From positions 1 to 53,720 of the forward strand of contig JAAYRZ010000199.1 of the NCBI GenBank assembly GCA_012518515.1: a DNA stretch of 53,720 nucleotides, in the 5' to 3' direction. Positions 9,704 to 18,426 of this stretch are shown piece after piece; the first letter of the stretch is position 1; every line of letters begins with the position of its first letter. Made by a program: the position numbers and the translations under genes. The DNA comes from Alcaligenaceae bacterium. Its GTDB lineage: Bacteria; Pseudomonadota; Gammaproteobacteria; Burkholderiales; Burkholderiaceae_B. The notes beneath the pieces were generated by a model. It was not told the DNA's origin and searched no databases. It was given only the letters and a program-made list of their open reading frames with translations.

Positions 9704-10483
9704 ATGGCAACTTTGAAAAACACTGATGATATTGCTAAAGTTCGTCGCGCGGCGCAGACAGCCGCAGGCATTTTAGATTACTTAACCCCTCACATCAAGG
9801 CTGGTATCCGCACTGCTGAGATCGAACGCCTCACACGTGAACGCCTTGTTGAGCTTGGCGTTACCTCAGCCACCATCGGTTATGGTGAGCCTCCTTTTCC
9901 GGCAGCTATTTGTACTTCTGTTAATCATGTTGTTTGCCACGGTATTCCTGGTGATAAAGTCCTTAAAGATGGGGACATTATCAATCTTGATATTACGATT
10001 GAACAAGACGGCTGGTATGGCGATACAAGTCGTATGTTCATGATCGGCAAACCATCCATTTTAGCTCGCCGTTTGGTTGAAACCACCTATGAGTGCATGT
10101 GGAAAGGTATTCGTGCAGTTAAGCCTGGAGCCACTCTAGGAGACATTGGTCATGCTATTCAAGCACATGCTGAGGCAGCAGGCTTTTCAGTCGTTAGGGA
10201 TTACTGTGGTCACGGCATCGGTCAAGTTATGCACGAAGACCCTCAGATTTTGCACTACGGCAAGCCCGGAACTGGTCAAAAACTAGAAAAAGGTATGGTT
10301 TTTACTATTGAGCCTATGATCAATGCTGGCAAACATCATACCTCCGTGCTTGGAGATCATTGGACTGTCGTCACAAAAGACCGCAGCCTAACCGCCCAAT
10401 GGGAACATCAACTCATCGTAACTGATGATGGCTATGAAATCCTCTCAACCTCACCGGGTATGCCAGAGCCACCTGCGGAATAA
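9704..10483 (+). CDS. map: Methionine aminopeptidase, type I
   Basis: Removes the initiator methionine from new proteins; cytoplasmic dinuclear metalloenzyme. The five metal ligands of the type I family are visible: D96, D107, H170, E203 and E234, plus the substrate histidine H79 in NHVVCHGIP. The length of 259 residues is normal and there is no N-terminal extension. The ATG has only a weak GGAAA upstream. Its position next to the divergent rpsB-tsf operon is the common arrangement in betaproteobacteria. glnD follows after 6 bases. Confidence 0.97.
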   Translation: MATLKNTDDIAKVRRAAQTAAGILDYLTPHIKAGIRTAEIERLTRERLVELGVTSATIGYGEPPFPAAICTSVNHVVCHGIPGDKVLKDGDIINLDITIEQDGWYGDTSRMFMIGKPSILARRLVETTYECMWKGIRAVKPGATLGDIGHAIQAHAEAAGFSVVRDYCGHGIGQVMHEDPQILHYGKPGTGQKLEKGMVFTIEPMINAGKHHTSVLGDHWTVVTKDRSLTAQWEHQLIVTDDGYEILSTSPGMPEPPAE

Positions 10484-10489
10484 TTACCC

Positions 10490-13111
10490 ATGGAAATCAC
10501 CGCCCAAAGCCTTCTATTCAAAGATAAGCTACGTAGTCGATACGATCAGGCCATCAAACTTTATAAGCAAGATCGCAGTCGACCGGATCAACTTTTAAGC
10601 AATTTACGCAAAATAGTCGATCGCATTTTAAAAGAAGTGGAAGCTCACTATCCACTTCCAGAATTTGCTAGTTTATGTGCAATTGGAGGCTATGGTCGCG
10701 GTGAGCTTTACCCTTGCTCTGATATAGACCTACTAATACTTCTCAAGTCTTCCCCTAGCCGAGCAGAACAAGAGCTTTTAGAAGTTTTTATAGCCGCTCT
10801 CTGGGACTTAGGGCTCGAAGTCGGACACAGCGTACGTACGGTCAGTGACTGCTTAGATGAAGCGCGCAAAGACATAACTATCGCAACGGGATTACTAGAA
10901 GCTCGACTAATTCTAGGTGACCGTAACAACTTTCAAGAGCTTGAAAAGCGCTTTAAGCAACAATTAAATCCGTCAATATTTTATCGCGCTAAATCACTAG
11001 AATATAAGCAAAGACATGCTCGTTTTGCCAACACGCCTTATGCTTTAGAACCCAATTGCAAGGAGTCACCTGGTGGTATTCGGGATATCCAGTTAATTAA
11101 CTGGATTGCACGTGCAGCCGGGATTCAGCCCTCCTGGCATCGTTTAGTCAGCGCTGGCTTTATGACTGAAAACGAAGCCCTGCAAATGAAAACAGCAGAA
11201 AGTAACTATCAACGTTTACGAGTTGAATTACACTTATTAACTAAAAAAAATGACGATCGCCTGCTTTTTGATGCCCAAATAGCCCTTGCGAGAGAACTAG
11301 GTATTCAGCCTGAAGCCAGTAAACGTGGTAGTGAATTGTTAATGCAAATGTACTATCAGGATGCTAGGACTGTTTATGTCATTAGTGGTTTTATGATGCA
11401 GATTTATGAAAGTTATTTTTTTGAAAATTTGCAGCAAGACGAAACCATACTCGAAGAGGATTTTAAAATTGTCGGTGAAGAGTTAGATGTCATTTATGAA
11501 GATGCTTTTTTGCGCAAGCCACAATTACTTTTAAAAACCTTTTTGGTTTTTCAACAAAACCCGCAAATTCAAACTATTTCTGTCCGAACACAACGACTTA
11601 TTTGGGATTCAGTCGAACGCATTGATGAGCAGTTTCGTAATAATCCAGTAAGCCATTGGTTATTTTTACAAATTTTACAGCAGCCAATTCGTATTGTACG
11701 AAGTCTCCGTATGATGAATTTTTTAAATGTACTGCCTTCTTATATCCCTGCTTTTAATAAAGTAGTCGGACAGATGCAACATGATTTATATCATGTGTAT
11801 ACAGTCGATGAGCACTCATTGATGGTGATTCGTAATATCCGTCGTTTTACGATGCCGGAGTTCGCTGATGAAAACCCTCTAGCCCATCAACTCATGGAAA
11901 ACTTCGAAGACCGCTGGCTTTTATATATAACCGCTTTATTTCACGATATAGCTAAGGGGCGTGGAGGTGACCATTCCAAATTAGGCGCATTAGAAGTCGT
12001 GGAGTTTGCCAAGCTTCATAACCTAGAACACAATCAAATAGAGCTTGTGGAATTTTTGGTAGCCGAACACTTATTAATGTCTAATGTAGCACAAAAAAGA
12101 GACCTCTCAGATGAGGAAGTCATTCGTAGCTTTGCTGCTAAAGTTGGCACGCAACGACGTTTAGCAGCCTTATACCTACTGACAGTAGCAGATATTCGTG
12201 GGACTAGCCCTAAAGTCTGGAACAGCTGGAAGGCAAAGCTGATTGAGAATTTATATTACTTATGCTCTAGTACCTTAGGTGACAACAACTTCAATCGCAA
12301 TAAAATTCTGGAACAACGCAAGAAAGAAGCAAAAAAACTCATCCAAGCAAAAGGCATGAGTGATGAGCAACGCGAGCAGTTCTGGTCCAAAATGGATAAT
12401 GCTTACTTTCTCAGACATGAGCCTGAGGATATTGCTTGGCACACCATAAATCTTTTTCGATATACAGATACTAAACATGCCATTGTTCGTGTACGACCAA
12501 CAGACAAAGCAGACTCAATGCAAATTTTAGTATTTGTAAAAGATCAACACGCATTATTTGAACGTATCGCCTCTTTTTTTCATGAGCAACAAATCAATAT
12601 TTTTGAGGCGCAAATTCACACTAGCTCTAATGGCTATGCTCTAGATAGCTTTTTAGTTGATAGTCCTCGCTTTGCTGGGGATGCTACTACTTTTGCCAAA
12701 ATGATAGAAAAAAACCTGGCTCAACAGCTGGACTTATCTCAACCATTAACGGCACCAGATATTGACAATGCTGACCTACCAACCACTTCACCAGGACAAA
12801 GACGCTCTAGAAGCTTTCCTGTACGTCCCAGAGTGGAATTAGACCGTGAAGAGAATGGTCGCTATTGGCGTCTGCAAATCAACACAACCGATACACCAGG
12901 TATTCTGTATAGCCTAGCTCATATTTTTAGTCAATTTGATATTTATTTGCGTATGGCACGTTTATTGACCCTTGGCGAAAGAGTTGAGGATATCTTTATC
13001 ATTGAAGGTAAAGCCTTAGAAAGCCAACAATCACAACTCGACTTTGAACGTGCTATCATTGAAGTTCTGAATGAACTACTCCCTTCAACAACTAATCAAA
13101 ACACTATTTGA
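10490..13111 (+). CDS. glnD: PII uridylyltransferase / uridylyl-removing enzyme
   Basis: Bifunctional nitrogen sensor that uridylylates PII proteins when glutamine is low and removes UMP when it is high. The nucleotidyltransferase motif GGYGRGELYPCSDIDLL (from G66) carries D78 and D80. A PII-uridylyltransferase linker follows. The HD phosphohydrolase motif FHDIAKGRGGDHS has H485 and D486. Two ACT domains close the protein (about 665-730 and 785-855), ending near residue 873. All domains look intact and length is typical. The stop codon overlaps the next start by one base (TGATG), so translation of the MarC-like gene is probably coupled. Confidence 0.97.
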   Translation: MEITAQSLLFKDKLRSRYDQAIKLYKQDRSRPDQLLSNLRKIVDRILKEVEAHYPLPEFASLCAIGGYGRGELYPCSDIDLLILLKSSPSRAEQELLEVFIAALWDLGLEVGHSVRTVSDCLDEARKDITIATGLLEARLILGDRNNFQELEKRFKQQLNPSIFYRAKSLEYKQRHARFANTPYALEPNCKESPGGIRDIQLINWIARAAGIQPSWHRLVSAGFMTENEALQMKTAESNYQRLRVELHLLTKKNDDRLLFDAQIALARELGIQPEASKRGSELLMQMYYQDARTVYVISGFMMQIYESYFFENLQQDETILEEDFKIVGEELDVIYEDAFLRKPQLLLKTFLVFQQNPQIQTISVRTQRLIWDSVERIDEQFRNNPVSHWLFLQILQQPIRIVRSLRMMNFLNVLPSYIPAFNKVVGQMQHDLYHVYTVDEHSLMVIRNIRRFTMPEFADENPLAHQLMENFEDRWLLYITALFHDIAKGRGGDHSKLGALEVVEFAKLHNLEHNQIELVEFLVAEHLLMSNVAQKRDLSDEEVIRSFAAKVGTQRRLAALYLLTVADIRGTSPKVWNSWKAKLIENLYYLCSSTLGDNNFNRNKILEQRKKEAKKLIQAKGMSDEQREQFWSKMDNAYFLRHEPEDIAWHTINLFRYTDTKHAIVRVRPTDKADSMQILVFVKDQHALFERIASFFHEQQINIFEAQIHTSSNGYALDSFLVDSPRFAGDATTFAKMIEKNLAQQLDLSQPLTAPDIDNADLPTTSPGQRRSRSFPVRPRVELDREENGRYWRLQINTTDTPGILYSLAHIFSQFDIYLRMARLLTLGERVEDIFIIEGKALESQQSQLDFERAIIEVLNELLPSTTNQNTI

Positions 13112-13794
13112 TGATTTATTTCACCATAACCTTGGGTAGTTTACTCTTAGTCTTGGGTACACTTCTCCCTATCCTTAATCCACTATATGTGACTCCAATC
13201 TTCTGGAGTATGACTGCTGGTGCCTCGAAAGAAGTACGGCGTCTTATCGCACGTAAAGTAGGTATTTATTGTTTTTTTATTCTATTAATTTCCACCCTTT
13301 TCGGTAATCTCTTCTTAAGAATGTTCGGTATCTCAATACCGATCGTTCAGCTTGCCGGCGGGATGATTGTTGTCCATGCAGGCTGGAAGCTACTGAATGC
13401 CGAGGACCCAGATAGCGGGCACCATGAAAAACTAGCGGATGATTATTCAATCGAAAAAGCTAAAGCTAACTCATTTTACCCTCTGACATTTCCGCTGACA
13501 GCTGGCCCAGGCTCTATCGCCGCCGCCATCACGGTAGGTGCTTCATTGCAAGGACGAGCAGGTGGCGAGCAGTTTTTTTCAGTACTCGGCATATCAGTGG
13601 GGTGTTTTATCATTGGCTTTCTACTGTATATGTCAAACCGATTTGCCGTCAAAATCATGACTAAGATGGGCCAAACTGGCATGGCAGTAGTTATGCGTCT
13701 TATTGCCTTTATTTTGATCTGTATCGGCATACAAATTATGTGGAATGGGATTTTTGAGTTAGCGATGAGCCTTCGACTTTCTATGTCAGCATAA
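13111..13794 (+). CDS. MarC/UPF0056 family integral membrane protein
   Basis: Inner-membrane protein of the MarC family, whose molecular function is not firmly known. About six hydrophobic segments are visible, with the family hallmark NPLYVTPIFW near residue 20 and PLTFPLTAGPGSIAAAI in the middle. It has 227 residues from the ATG at 13111-13113, which overlaps the glnD stop by one base; an in-frame TTG one codon earlier is unlikely to be used. The overlap suggests co-translation with glnD, with no obvious functional link. I do not assign a gene symbol because the family has several paralogues. Confidence 0.85.
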   Translation: MIYFTITLGSLLLVLGTLLPILNPLYVTPIFWSMTAGASKEVRRLIARKVGIYCFFILLISTLFGNLFLRMFGISIPIVQLAGGMIVVHAGWKLLNAEDPDSGHHEKLADDYSIEKAKANSFYPLTFPLTAGPGSIAAAITVGASLQGRAGGEQFFSVLGISVGCFIIGFLLYMSNRFAVKIMTKMGQTGMAVVMRLIAFILICIGIQIMWNGIFELAMSLRLSMSA

Positions 13795-13806
13795 GAGAAA
13801 AAATTT

Positions 13807-14286
13807 ATGAAACTATCCCAACGTCAGTTACTCAACCTAATCGCATTTCTGTGTCTTGCTTCAGTGGTCTTTGCTTTATTCAGTCAACATGTGCTCGGCA
13901 TGCTGCCTTGTGCTTGGTGCGTTTTACAGCGTTTGATTTTCCTACTGATTGCAGCTGTTTGTTTATTAGTTAATTTTTCATCCTCAATTATTTATCAAAA
14001 AGCTTTGAGCCTTATTGCTGCTGCGCTATCAATTAGTGGCATCATAGCAGCTTGGTATCAATACTCAGTTGCTAGCATCAGCTTTTCTTGTGATATGACT
14101 TTTGCCGATATCTTTATGTCACGGCAAACAGGCCTAGATGCAGCTGTGCCGTGGTTATTTGGAATTTATGCTACCTGCATGGATGCTGCAGTTAGTTTGT
14201 TCGGCATTGAGTATGCTATTTGGGCCTTATTATTATTTGCCTTTATCGCTATACTCTTAATTCTAAATCTATTTAGAAAATCATAA
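13807..14286 (+). CDS. dsbB: DsbB, disulfide bond formation protein B
   Basis: Inner-membrane quinone reductase that reoxidises periplasmic DsbA. Four transmembrane helices are apparent. The first periplasmic cysteine pair is CAWC (C35, C38) followed by the quinone-contact arginine R42 (LQR). The second pair is C95 and C124 in the second periplasmic loop. Length 159 is normal. It begins 12 bases after the MarC-family gene. No dsbA is in the window. Confidence 0.93.
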   Translation: MKLSQRQLLNLIAFLCLASVVFALFSQHVLGMLPCAWCVLQRLIFLLIAAVCLLVNFSSSIIYQKALSLIAAALSISGIIAAWYQYSVASISFSCDMTFADIFMSRQTGLDAAVPWLFGIYATCMDAAVSLFGIEYAIWALLLFAFIAILLILNLFRKS

Positions 14287-14306
14287 AAACCTATAATTAT
14301 CACGCT

Positions 14307-15350
14307 ATGTATAGCTTTTTTAATTTCTCTGCCGACCTTTTTAAAACTGCTCAGCTCTTCTTTCCAAGTCACGCTAAAATCAGTGATATTGTCGAGGAAC
14401 GACCGGCTCCCCAAGATCAAGGCGTATGGCAAAAGCATGTATTCGTGCCTGAACCGATCAGTTCTGAACCTTTAATTAAAAATATTAATTATTTCATTTT
14501 CACTCCTGAGCCTACCAAAACAAAGCCTAGCACTAAGGGGATGCCTCTCGTTGTCATGCTCCACGGCTGTAAGCAAACTGCCCCTAGCTTTGCTCAAGGC
14601 ACCCAGATGAATGAACTAGCACAATCAAACGGTTTTGTTGCGCTATACCCTCAGCAGGACATTCGCAATAGCTTACTTAGATGTTGGCGTTGGTTTGATC
14701 GAGGTCAGTTTAGTGGTATGGCCGAAATGCGCACCTTATTAAAAATGATTCATACCGTAATCAAAGATTACGAACTAGATCAAGAAAAGGTGTTTATCGT
14801 CGGATTGTCTGCTGGCGCTGGCATGGCTTCCATCTTGGCAGCAAATCATCCTGAAGAGTTTTGTGCAGTTGCGCTTCACTCTGGACCAGTATTAAATAAA
14901 GCACATAATGTGAGCACAGGCCTTCAGGTCATGGCCGATAAAGAGTTGGAGAGCGACGCTTGTCTGGTTCGGTATTTGAGCGAATTCACACCAAAACGTT
15001 TTTATATGCCTGCCATGATTATTCAAGGAGTCAGTGACCTTACTGTCGATCAGAGCAACGCCACCGAGCTTGCCAAGCAGTTTTTATACCTTAATCAGAT
15101 GCCTATGGACGTTAAGGTAGAAGTAAAGTTATATGACGAAGGTAGTGTACGTGAGTATCGGCATGCTGTAATCCGAGATAAGCGCCAGAGTGTTGTTGAG
15201 GTTATTAAGGCTTGTAGTTTAGAGCATGCTTGGGGTGGTGGTGACACTACCCTACCCTATAACTCAGTTGAGGGTCCTGATTCCAGTCGTCTTATTATTG
15301 ATTTTTTTAAGCGTTGCTCTAGACAATACGATACACGAAAAAACTGGTAA
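14307..15350 (+). CDS. PHB-depolymerase-family esterase (alpha/beta hydrolase)
   Basis: Alpha/beta hydrolase of the Esterase_PHB family. The oxyanion region is VVMLHGCKQTAPSFAQGTQM (residues 82-101). The nucleophile elbow GLSAGA has S168. D244 in GVSDLTV and H307 in EHAWGGG complete a plausible triad. Family members act on short-chain esters or polyhydroxybutyrate, but the substrate cannot be set from sequence. There is no signal peptide, so the enzyme is probably intracellular, unlike secreted PHB depolymerases. No phaC, phasin or other PHB genes are nearby. The Shine-Dalgarno is weak. Confidence 0.85.
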   Translation: MYSFFNFSADLFKTAQLFFPSHAKISDIVEERPAPQDQGVWQKHVFVPEPISSEPLIKNINYFIFTPEPTKTKPSTKGMPLVVMLHGCKQTAPSFAQGTQMNELAQSNGFVALYPQQDIRNSLLRCWRWFDRGQFSGMAEMRTLLKMIHTVIKDYELDQEKVFIVGLSAGAGMASILAANHPEEFCAVALHSGPVLNKAHNVSTGLQVMADKELESDACLVRYLSEFTPKRFYMPAMIIQGVSDLTVDQSNATELAKQFLYLNQMPMDVKVEVKLYDEGSVREYRHAVIRDKRQSVVEVIKACSLEHAWGGGDTTLPYNSVEGPDSSRLIIDFFKRCSRQYDTRKNW

Positions 15351-15371
15351 TCCATCAATTACAATCTAACG

Positions 15372-15403
15372 GGGTGAAGTTGATTAAGCTACTTACTTCA
15401 CCC
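15372..15403. terminator. Possible bidirectional terminator between convergent genes
   Basis: A perfect 9-bp inverted repeat (15372-15380 with 15395-15403) around a 14-base loop sits between the convergent esterase gene and purF. Neither side has a long T-run, so it is a weak intrinsic terminator at best. Confidence 0.4.
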
Positions 15404-15411
15404 AGAAAGAA

Positions 15412-16839
15412 TTAACGCGGCAGCACTACGTCACCAGTAACATAATCACCATCAAAACACGATGCATCAAAGCGGTCGATTTTTGGATTAAGTTTGGCAA
15501 CAGCTGACTTTAAATCTTCAAGATCCTGATACACCAAAGCATCAGCACCAATCTCATCCGCAACTTGCTCAGTACTTTTACCATAAGCAATCAGATCATT
15601 CTGATTTGGCATATCGATACCATAGAAATTAGGGTATCGAACTGCAGGCGCAGCGGATGCAAAGAACACTTTATTGGCTCCTGCATTGCGCGCCATTGAC
15701 ACAATTTCACGACTGGTCGTACCACGAACAATAGAGTCATCAACTAAAAGAATATTTTTATCTTTAAACTCGATACGCATGGGATTTAGTTTTTGGCGAA
15801 CCGATTTTTTGCGCACCGCCTGACCCGGCATAATAAATGTTCTACCAATATATCGATTTTTAATAAAGCCTTCTCGATAAGGTAAGTCTAAGGTTGATGC
15901 AAGCTCCATACCCGCTGGTCTAGATGAGTCAGGAATAGGCATGACCACTTCTACTTCAGACAAACGCAACTCACGTGCTAACTTTTGAGCCAAAAGCTCG
16001 CCCATTCTTAAGCGACAGTTATAAACATTGACTCCATCAATGGTAGAGTCAGGTCGCGCAAAATAAACATATTCAAAAATACAAGGGCTCAGTAGTGCAT
16101 TATCCGCACAAAGACGAGAATGTAAATTGCCATCGTTATCAATAAAAACAGCCTCACCTGGGGCAATATCGCGAACAAACTGAAAACCAATGCCTTCAAT
16201 CGCTACTGACTCAGAGGCTACCATCCATTCGACACCATCAGTTGTTTCCTGAGTACCTAAACACAAAGGGCGCACACCATTAGGGTCTCTGAAAGCTAAC
16301 ATGCCATAGCCTGCTATTTGTGCAACCACTGCATAAGCCCCCTTGACTCGCTTATGTACTGCTGTAACCGCATTAAAAATTTCATCTACTTGAAGGCTAC
16401 TGCTTAAGCTGGCTTCATAAAGCTCATGCGCAAAGACATTAAGTAGCACTTCACTATTTGAGCTCGTATTAATATGGCGACGGTCATGCTTGAAAAGCGA
16501 CTCTCTTAATTCCTGAGAGTTAGTCAAGTTACCATTGTGGGTAAAACAGATACCGTAAGGGGCATTAACATAAAAAGGCTGAGCCTCCTCCGTATCACTA
16601 CTAGCTCCACCAAAAGGATACCTGACCTGACCAATGCCACTGTTTCCTGGTAAAGATCGCATATTGCGAGTACGGAAAACATCTCGTACTAAACCTTGAG
16701 CTTTAAATAAATGGAATTGATTATTTTGATAAGTTGCTATTCCTGCGGCATCTTGACCACGATGCTGTAAAAGCAATAACCCATCATAAAGCAACTGATT
16801 AACTGGTGAACGACCGTGAATACCAATAACACCGCACAT
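15412..16839 (-). CDS. purF: Amidophosphoribosyltransferase
   Basis: First committed step of purine synthesis: transfers the glutamine amide to PRPP. It starts MCGVIGIHG, so C2 becomes the N-terminal nucleophile of the glutaminase domain. The glutaminase half includes LLQHRGQDAAGI and CFTHNGNLTN. The phosphoribosyltransferase half has the PRPP loop ILLVDDSIVRGTT at about 363-375. At 475 residues it is slightly shorter than the E. coli enzyme but all motifs are present. It ends the series folC - SPOR gene - cvpA - purF, 40 bases after cvpA. Confidence 0.97.
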   Translation of the reverse strand: MCGVIGIHGRSPVNQLLYDGLLLLQHRGQDAAGIATYQNNQFHLFKAQGLVRDVFRTRNMRSLPGNSGIGQVRYPFGGASSDTEEAQPFYVNAPYGICFTHNGNLTNSQELRESLFKHDRRHINTSSNSEVLLNVFAHELYEASLSSSLQVDEIFNAVTAVHKRVKGAYAVVAQIAGYGMLAFRDPNGVRPLCLGTQETTDGVEWMVASESVAIEGIGFQFVRDIAPGEAVFIDNDGNLHSRLCADNALLSPCIFEYVYFARPDSTIDGVNVYNCRLRMGELLAQKLARELRLSEVEVVMPIPDSSRPAGMELASTLDLPYREGFIKNRYIGRTFIMPGQAVRKKSVRQKLNPMRIEFKDKNILLVDDSIVRGTTSREIVSMARNAGANKVFFASAAPAVRYPNFYGIDMPNQNDLIAYGKSTEQVADEIGADALVYQDLEDLKSAVAKLNPKIDRFDASCFDGDYVTGDVVLPR

Positions 16840-16879
16840 GAATAATACGCCTAAAAAAAACTATAAAATCGGATTTAAA

Positions 16880-17368
16880 TTAATAAGGTAAATAAACAGC
16901 GATACCTTCGGGTAGCCAAGTTTTAATCTGACGGAGTCCATCAACGGCCATATGTGCAAAATGAGACTCAATCCACCAAATTTCTTGTGGTAATGCGCTC
17001 CAGCCGGCAATTAGCACCAAAATCAAAACAATAACTACGCCACGAAATATACCGAATAAAAAACCCAGACCACGATCAGCTGAACCTAAACCAGTTACAT
17101 CCAATAATGCTCCAAGCGTTTTATTTAATAGACCCAATAACAACAAGCTAGCAATAAACACCAAAAAATATGCTAGTCCTACAGTTAATACCGCTTGGTC
17201 TATATAGCGTGACAGCATAGGAATCAAACGAGGTCCCCACCAAACTGCCGCTAAAAAACTTAAAATATAAGCAAGTAAAGAAAAAATTTCTTTTAAGAAT
17301 CCTCGCAACAAGCCTAAAACACCTGATGCAAGGATCACGCCTAAAATCACATAATCAAAAGCCGTCAT
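16880..17368 (-). CDS. cvpA: CvpA family membrane protein
   Basis: Integral membrane protein of the CvpA family (colicin V production protein), commonly encoded before purF; its molecular role is still uncertain and it has been linked to envelope integrity. Four hydrophobic segments are visible in 162 residues. The family's N-terminal FDYVILGVILASGVLGLLRG segment and the LLDVTGLGSADRGLGFLFG motif are clear. It lies 28 bases after the SPOR-domain gene. Confidence 0.92.
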   Translation of the reverse strand: MTAFDYVILGVILASGVLGLLRGFLKEIFSLLAYILSFLAAVWWGPRLIPMLSRYIDQAVLTVGLAYFLVFIASLLLLGLLNKTLGALLDVTGLGSADRGLGFLFGIFRGVVIVLILVLIAGWSALPQEIWWIESHFAHMAVDGLRQIKTWLPEGIAVYLPY

Positions 17369-17396
17369 AAATTATACAAATATCACTTGAAAACGA

Positions 17397-18407
17397 CTAG
17401 CGACCTGTAATAAAACTATCACTAAAGTTTAAAGCACGTAAACGTGTTTGTGCTGCTTGTGCAGCCTCTCTGCTAGAGAAAGGACCTACCCGCAAACGAA
17501 ACACTTGATTTCCGCTAACCGTAGCACTTTGAACATAAGCATTAGACACACCAGCACCTCTTAAACGATCACGCTGGGTCCGAGCATCATTAGCAGAGCT
17601 ATACGAAGCGACTTGCAAACTAAACTCGCCTGTACTCGCTGCTGGTGCTGTTGACTGATTACTACTAGGGGTAGACTGAGTGGCTCTTCCCTCAAGAATG
17701 GCTAAAGCTTTGCTACCATCATCAGTTCGTTGGCTTTGAGTAGTTGGCTGTTTTGGTTGCTGCTGTTTTTGCTGTTCTTTTTGTTGTTGCTCTCTTTTTT
17801 GTTTTTCAGCTTGAGCAAGTTTTGCTTGTTCCTGTCTGGCACGTTCTTGAGCCGCCGCTTCTTGCTCTGCTCGCTCTCTTGCCGCAGCTTCCTGAACATC
17901 ATTCTGCTCAGCTGTAGACTCAGCAATAGAAACTCCTGAGCTTTCTACTTGCGCAATTTCATCTTCACCCTCAGGCAATGCTCCAGCTACTGCTAAAGGT
18001 AATTCCTCACCCTCTTCGGAACTCATGGCTCCTTCGGCGATGGCAATACCCTCCTCAGAGGCTTCGAGTGGATCTGCTGTTAACTCTGATTCATCAGGTG
18101 TTTGAATCCCTGGTGAACTCTCAACCACTAATCCGCTTTGACCAATGCTTGAGCCGGGTGCTATTAATGGTGCTTCAGTCTGTCGATCGCTACTACTTCC
18201 ATCATCGCCCGTTTTTAAAATTAAAGGCAAAATAATAATTGCTGCCAGCACTAAAATCACCGAGCCAATTAAACGATTACGTGATTTAACACGCTGCTCT
18301 CTAAACTCACGCTCGTTTTGATAACGCTGTTGCTGACGAGAGTTACTACGCTTTTGCTCATACTGAGCACTTGGGCGTTGATTTTTACCTGAACCGAATA
18401 ATGCCAT
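17397..18407 (-). CDS. SPOR-domain cell-division protein (DedD/FtsN-like)
   Basis: Bitopic inner-membrane protein with a peptidoglycan-binding SPOR domain. A basic, glutamine-rich cytoplasmic segment (1-45) precedes one transmembrane helix (about 48-65, SVILVLAAIIILPLIL). A long periplasmic linker is acidic, then Ala/Glu/Arg/Lys/Gln-rich (about 165-225) and likely coiled or disordered. The SPOR fold is at about 262-334 (SLQVASYSSANDARTQRDRL to SDSFITG). SPOR proteins bind denuded glycans at the division septum. The position between folC and cvpA matches DedD-type genes of beta- and gammaproteobacteria. The low-complexity linker produces open shadow frames that are not genes. Confidence 0.88.
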   Translation of the reverse strand: MALFGSGKNQRPSAQYEQKRSNSRQQQRYQNEREFREQRVKSRNRLIGSVILVLAAIIILPLILKTGDDGSSSDRQTEAPLIAPGSSIGQSGLVVESSPGIQTPDESELTADPLEASEEGIAIAEGAMSSEEGEELPLAVAGALPEGEDEIAQVESSGVSIAESTAEQNDVQEAAARERAEQEAAAQERARQEQAKLAQAEKQKREQQQKEQQKQQQPKQPTTQSQRTDDGSKALAILEGRATQSTPSSNQSTAPAASTGEFSLQVASYSSANDARTQRDRLRGAGVSNAYVQSATVSGNQVFRLRVGPFSSREAAQAAQTRLRALNFSDSFITGR

Positions 18408-18426
18408 ATTACTAATAATCCTCAGA

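Noticed and set aside
17730..17939. Leucine/phenylalanine-rich small protein antisense to the SPOR gene
   Set aside because: It is produced by the Gln/Lys/Glu-rich low-complexity linker read backwards, giving a false membrane-protein look.
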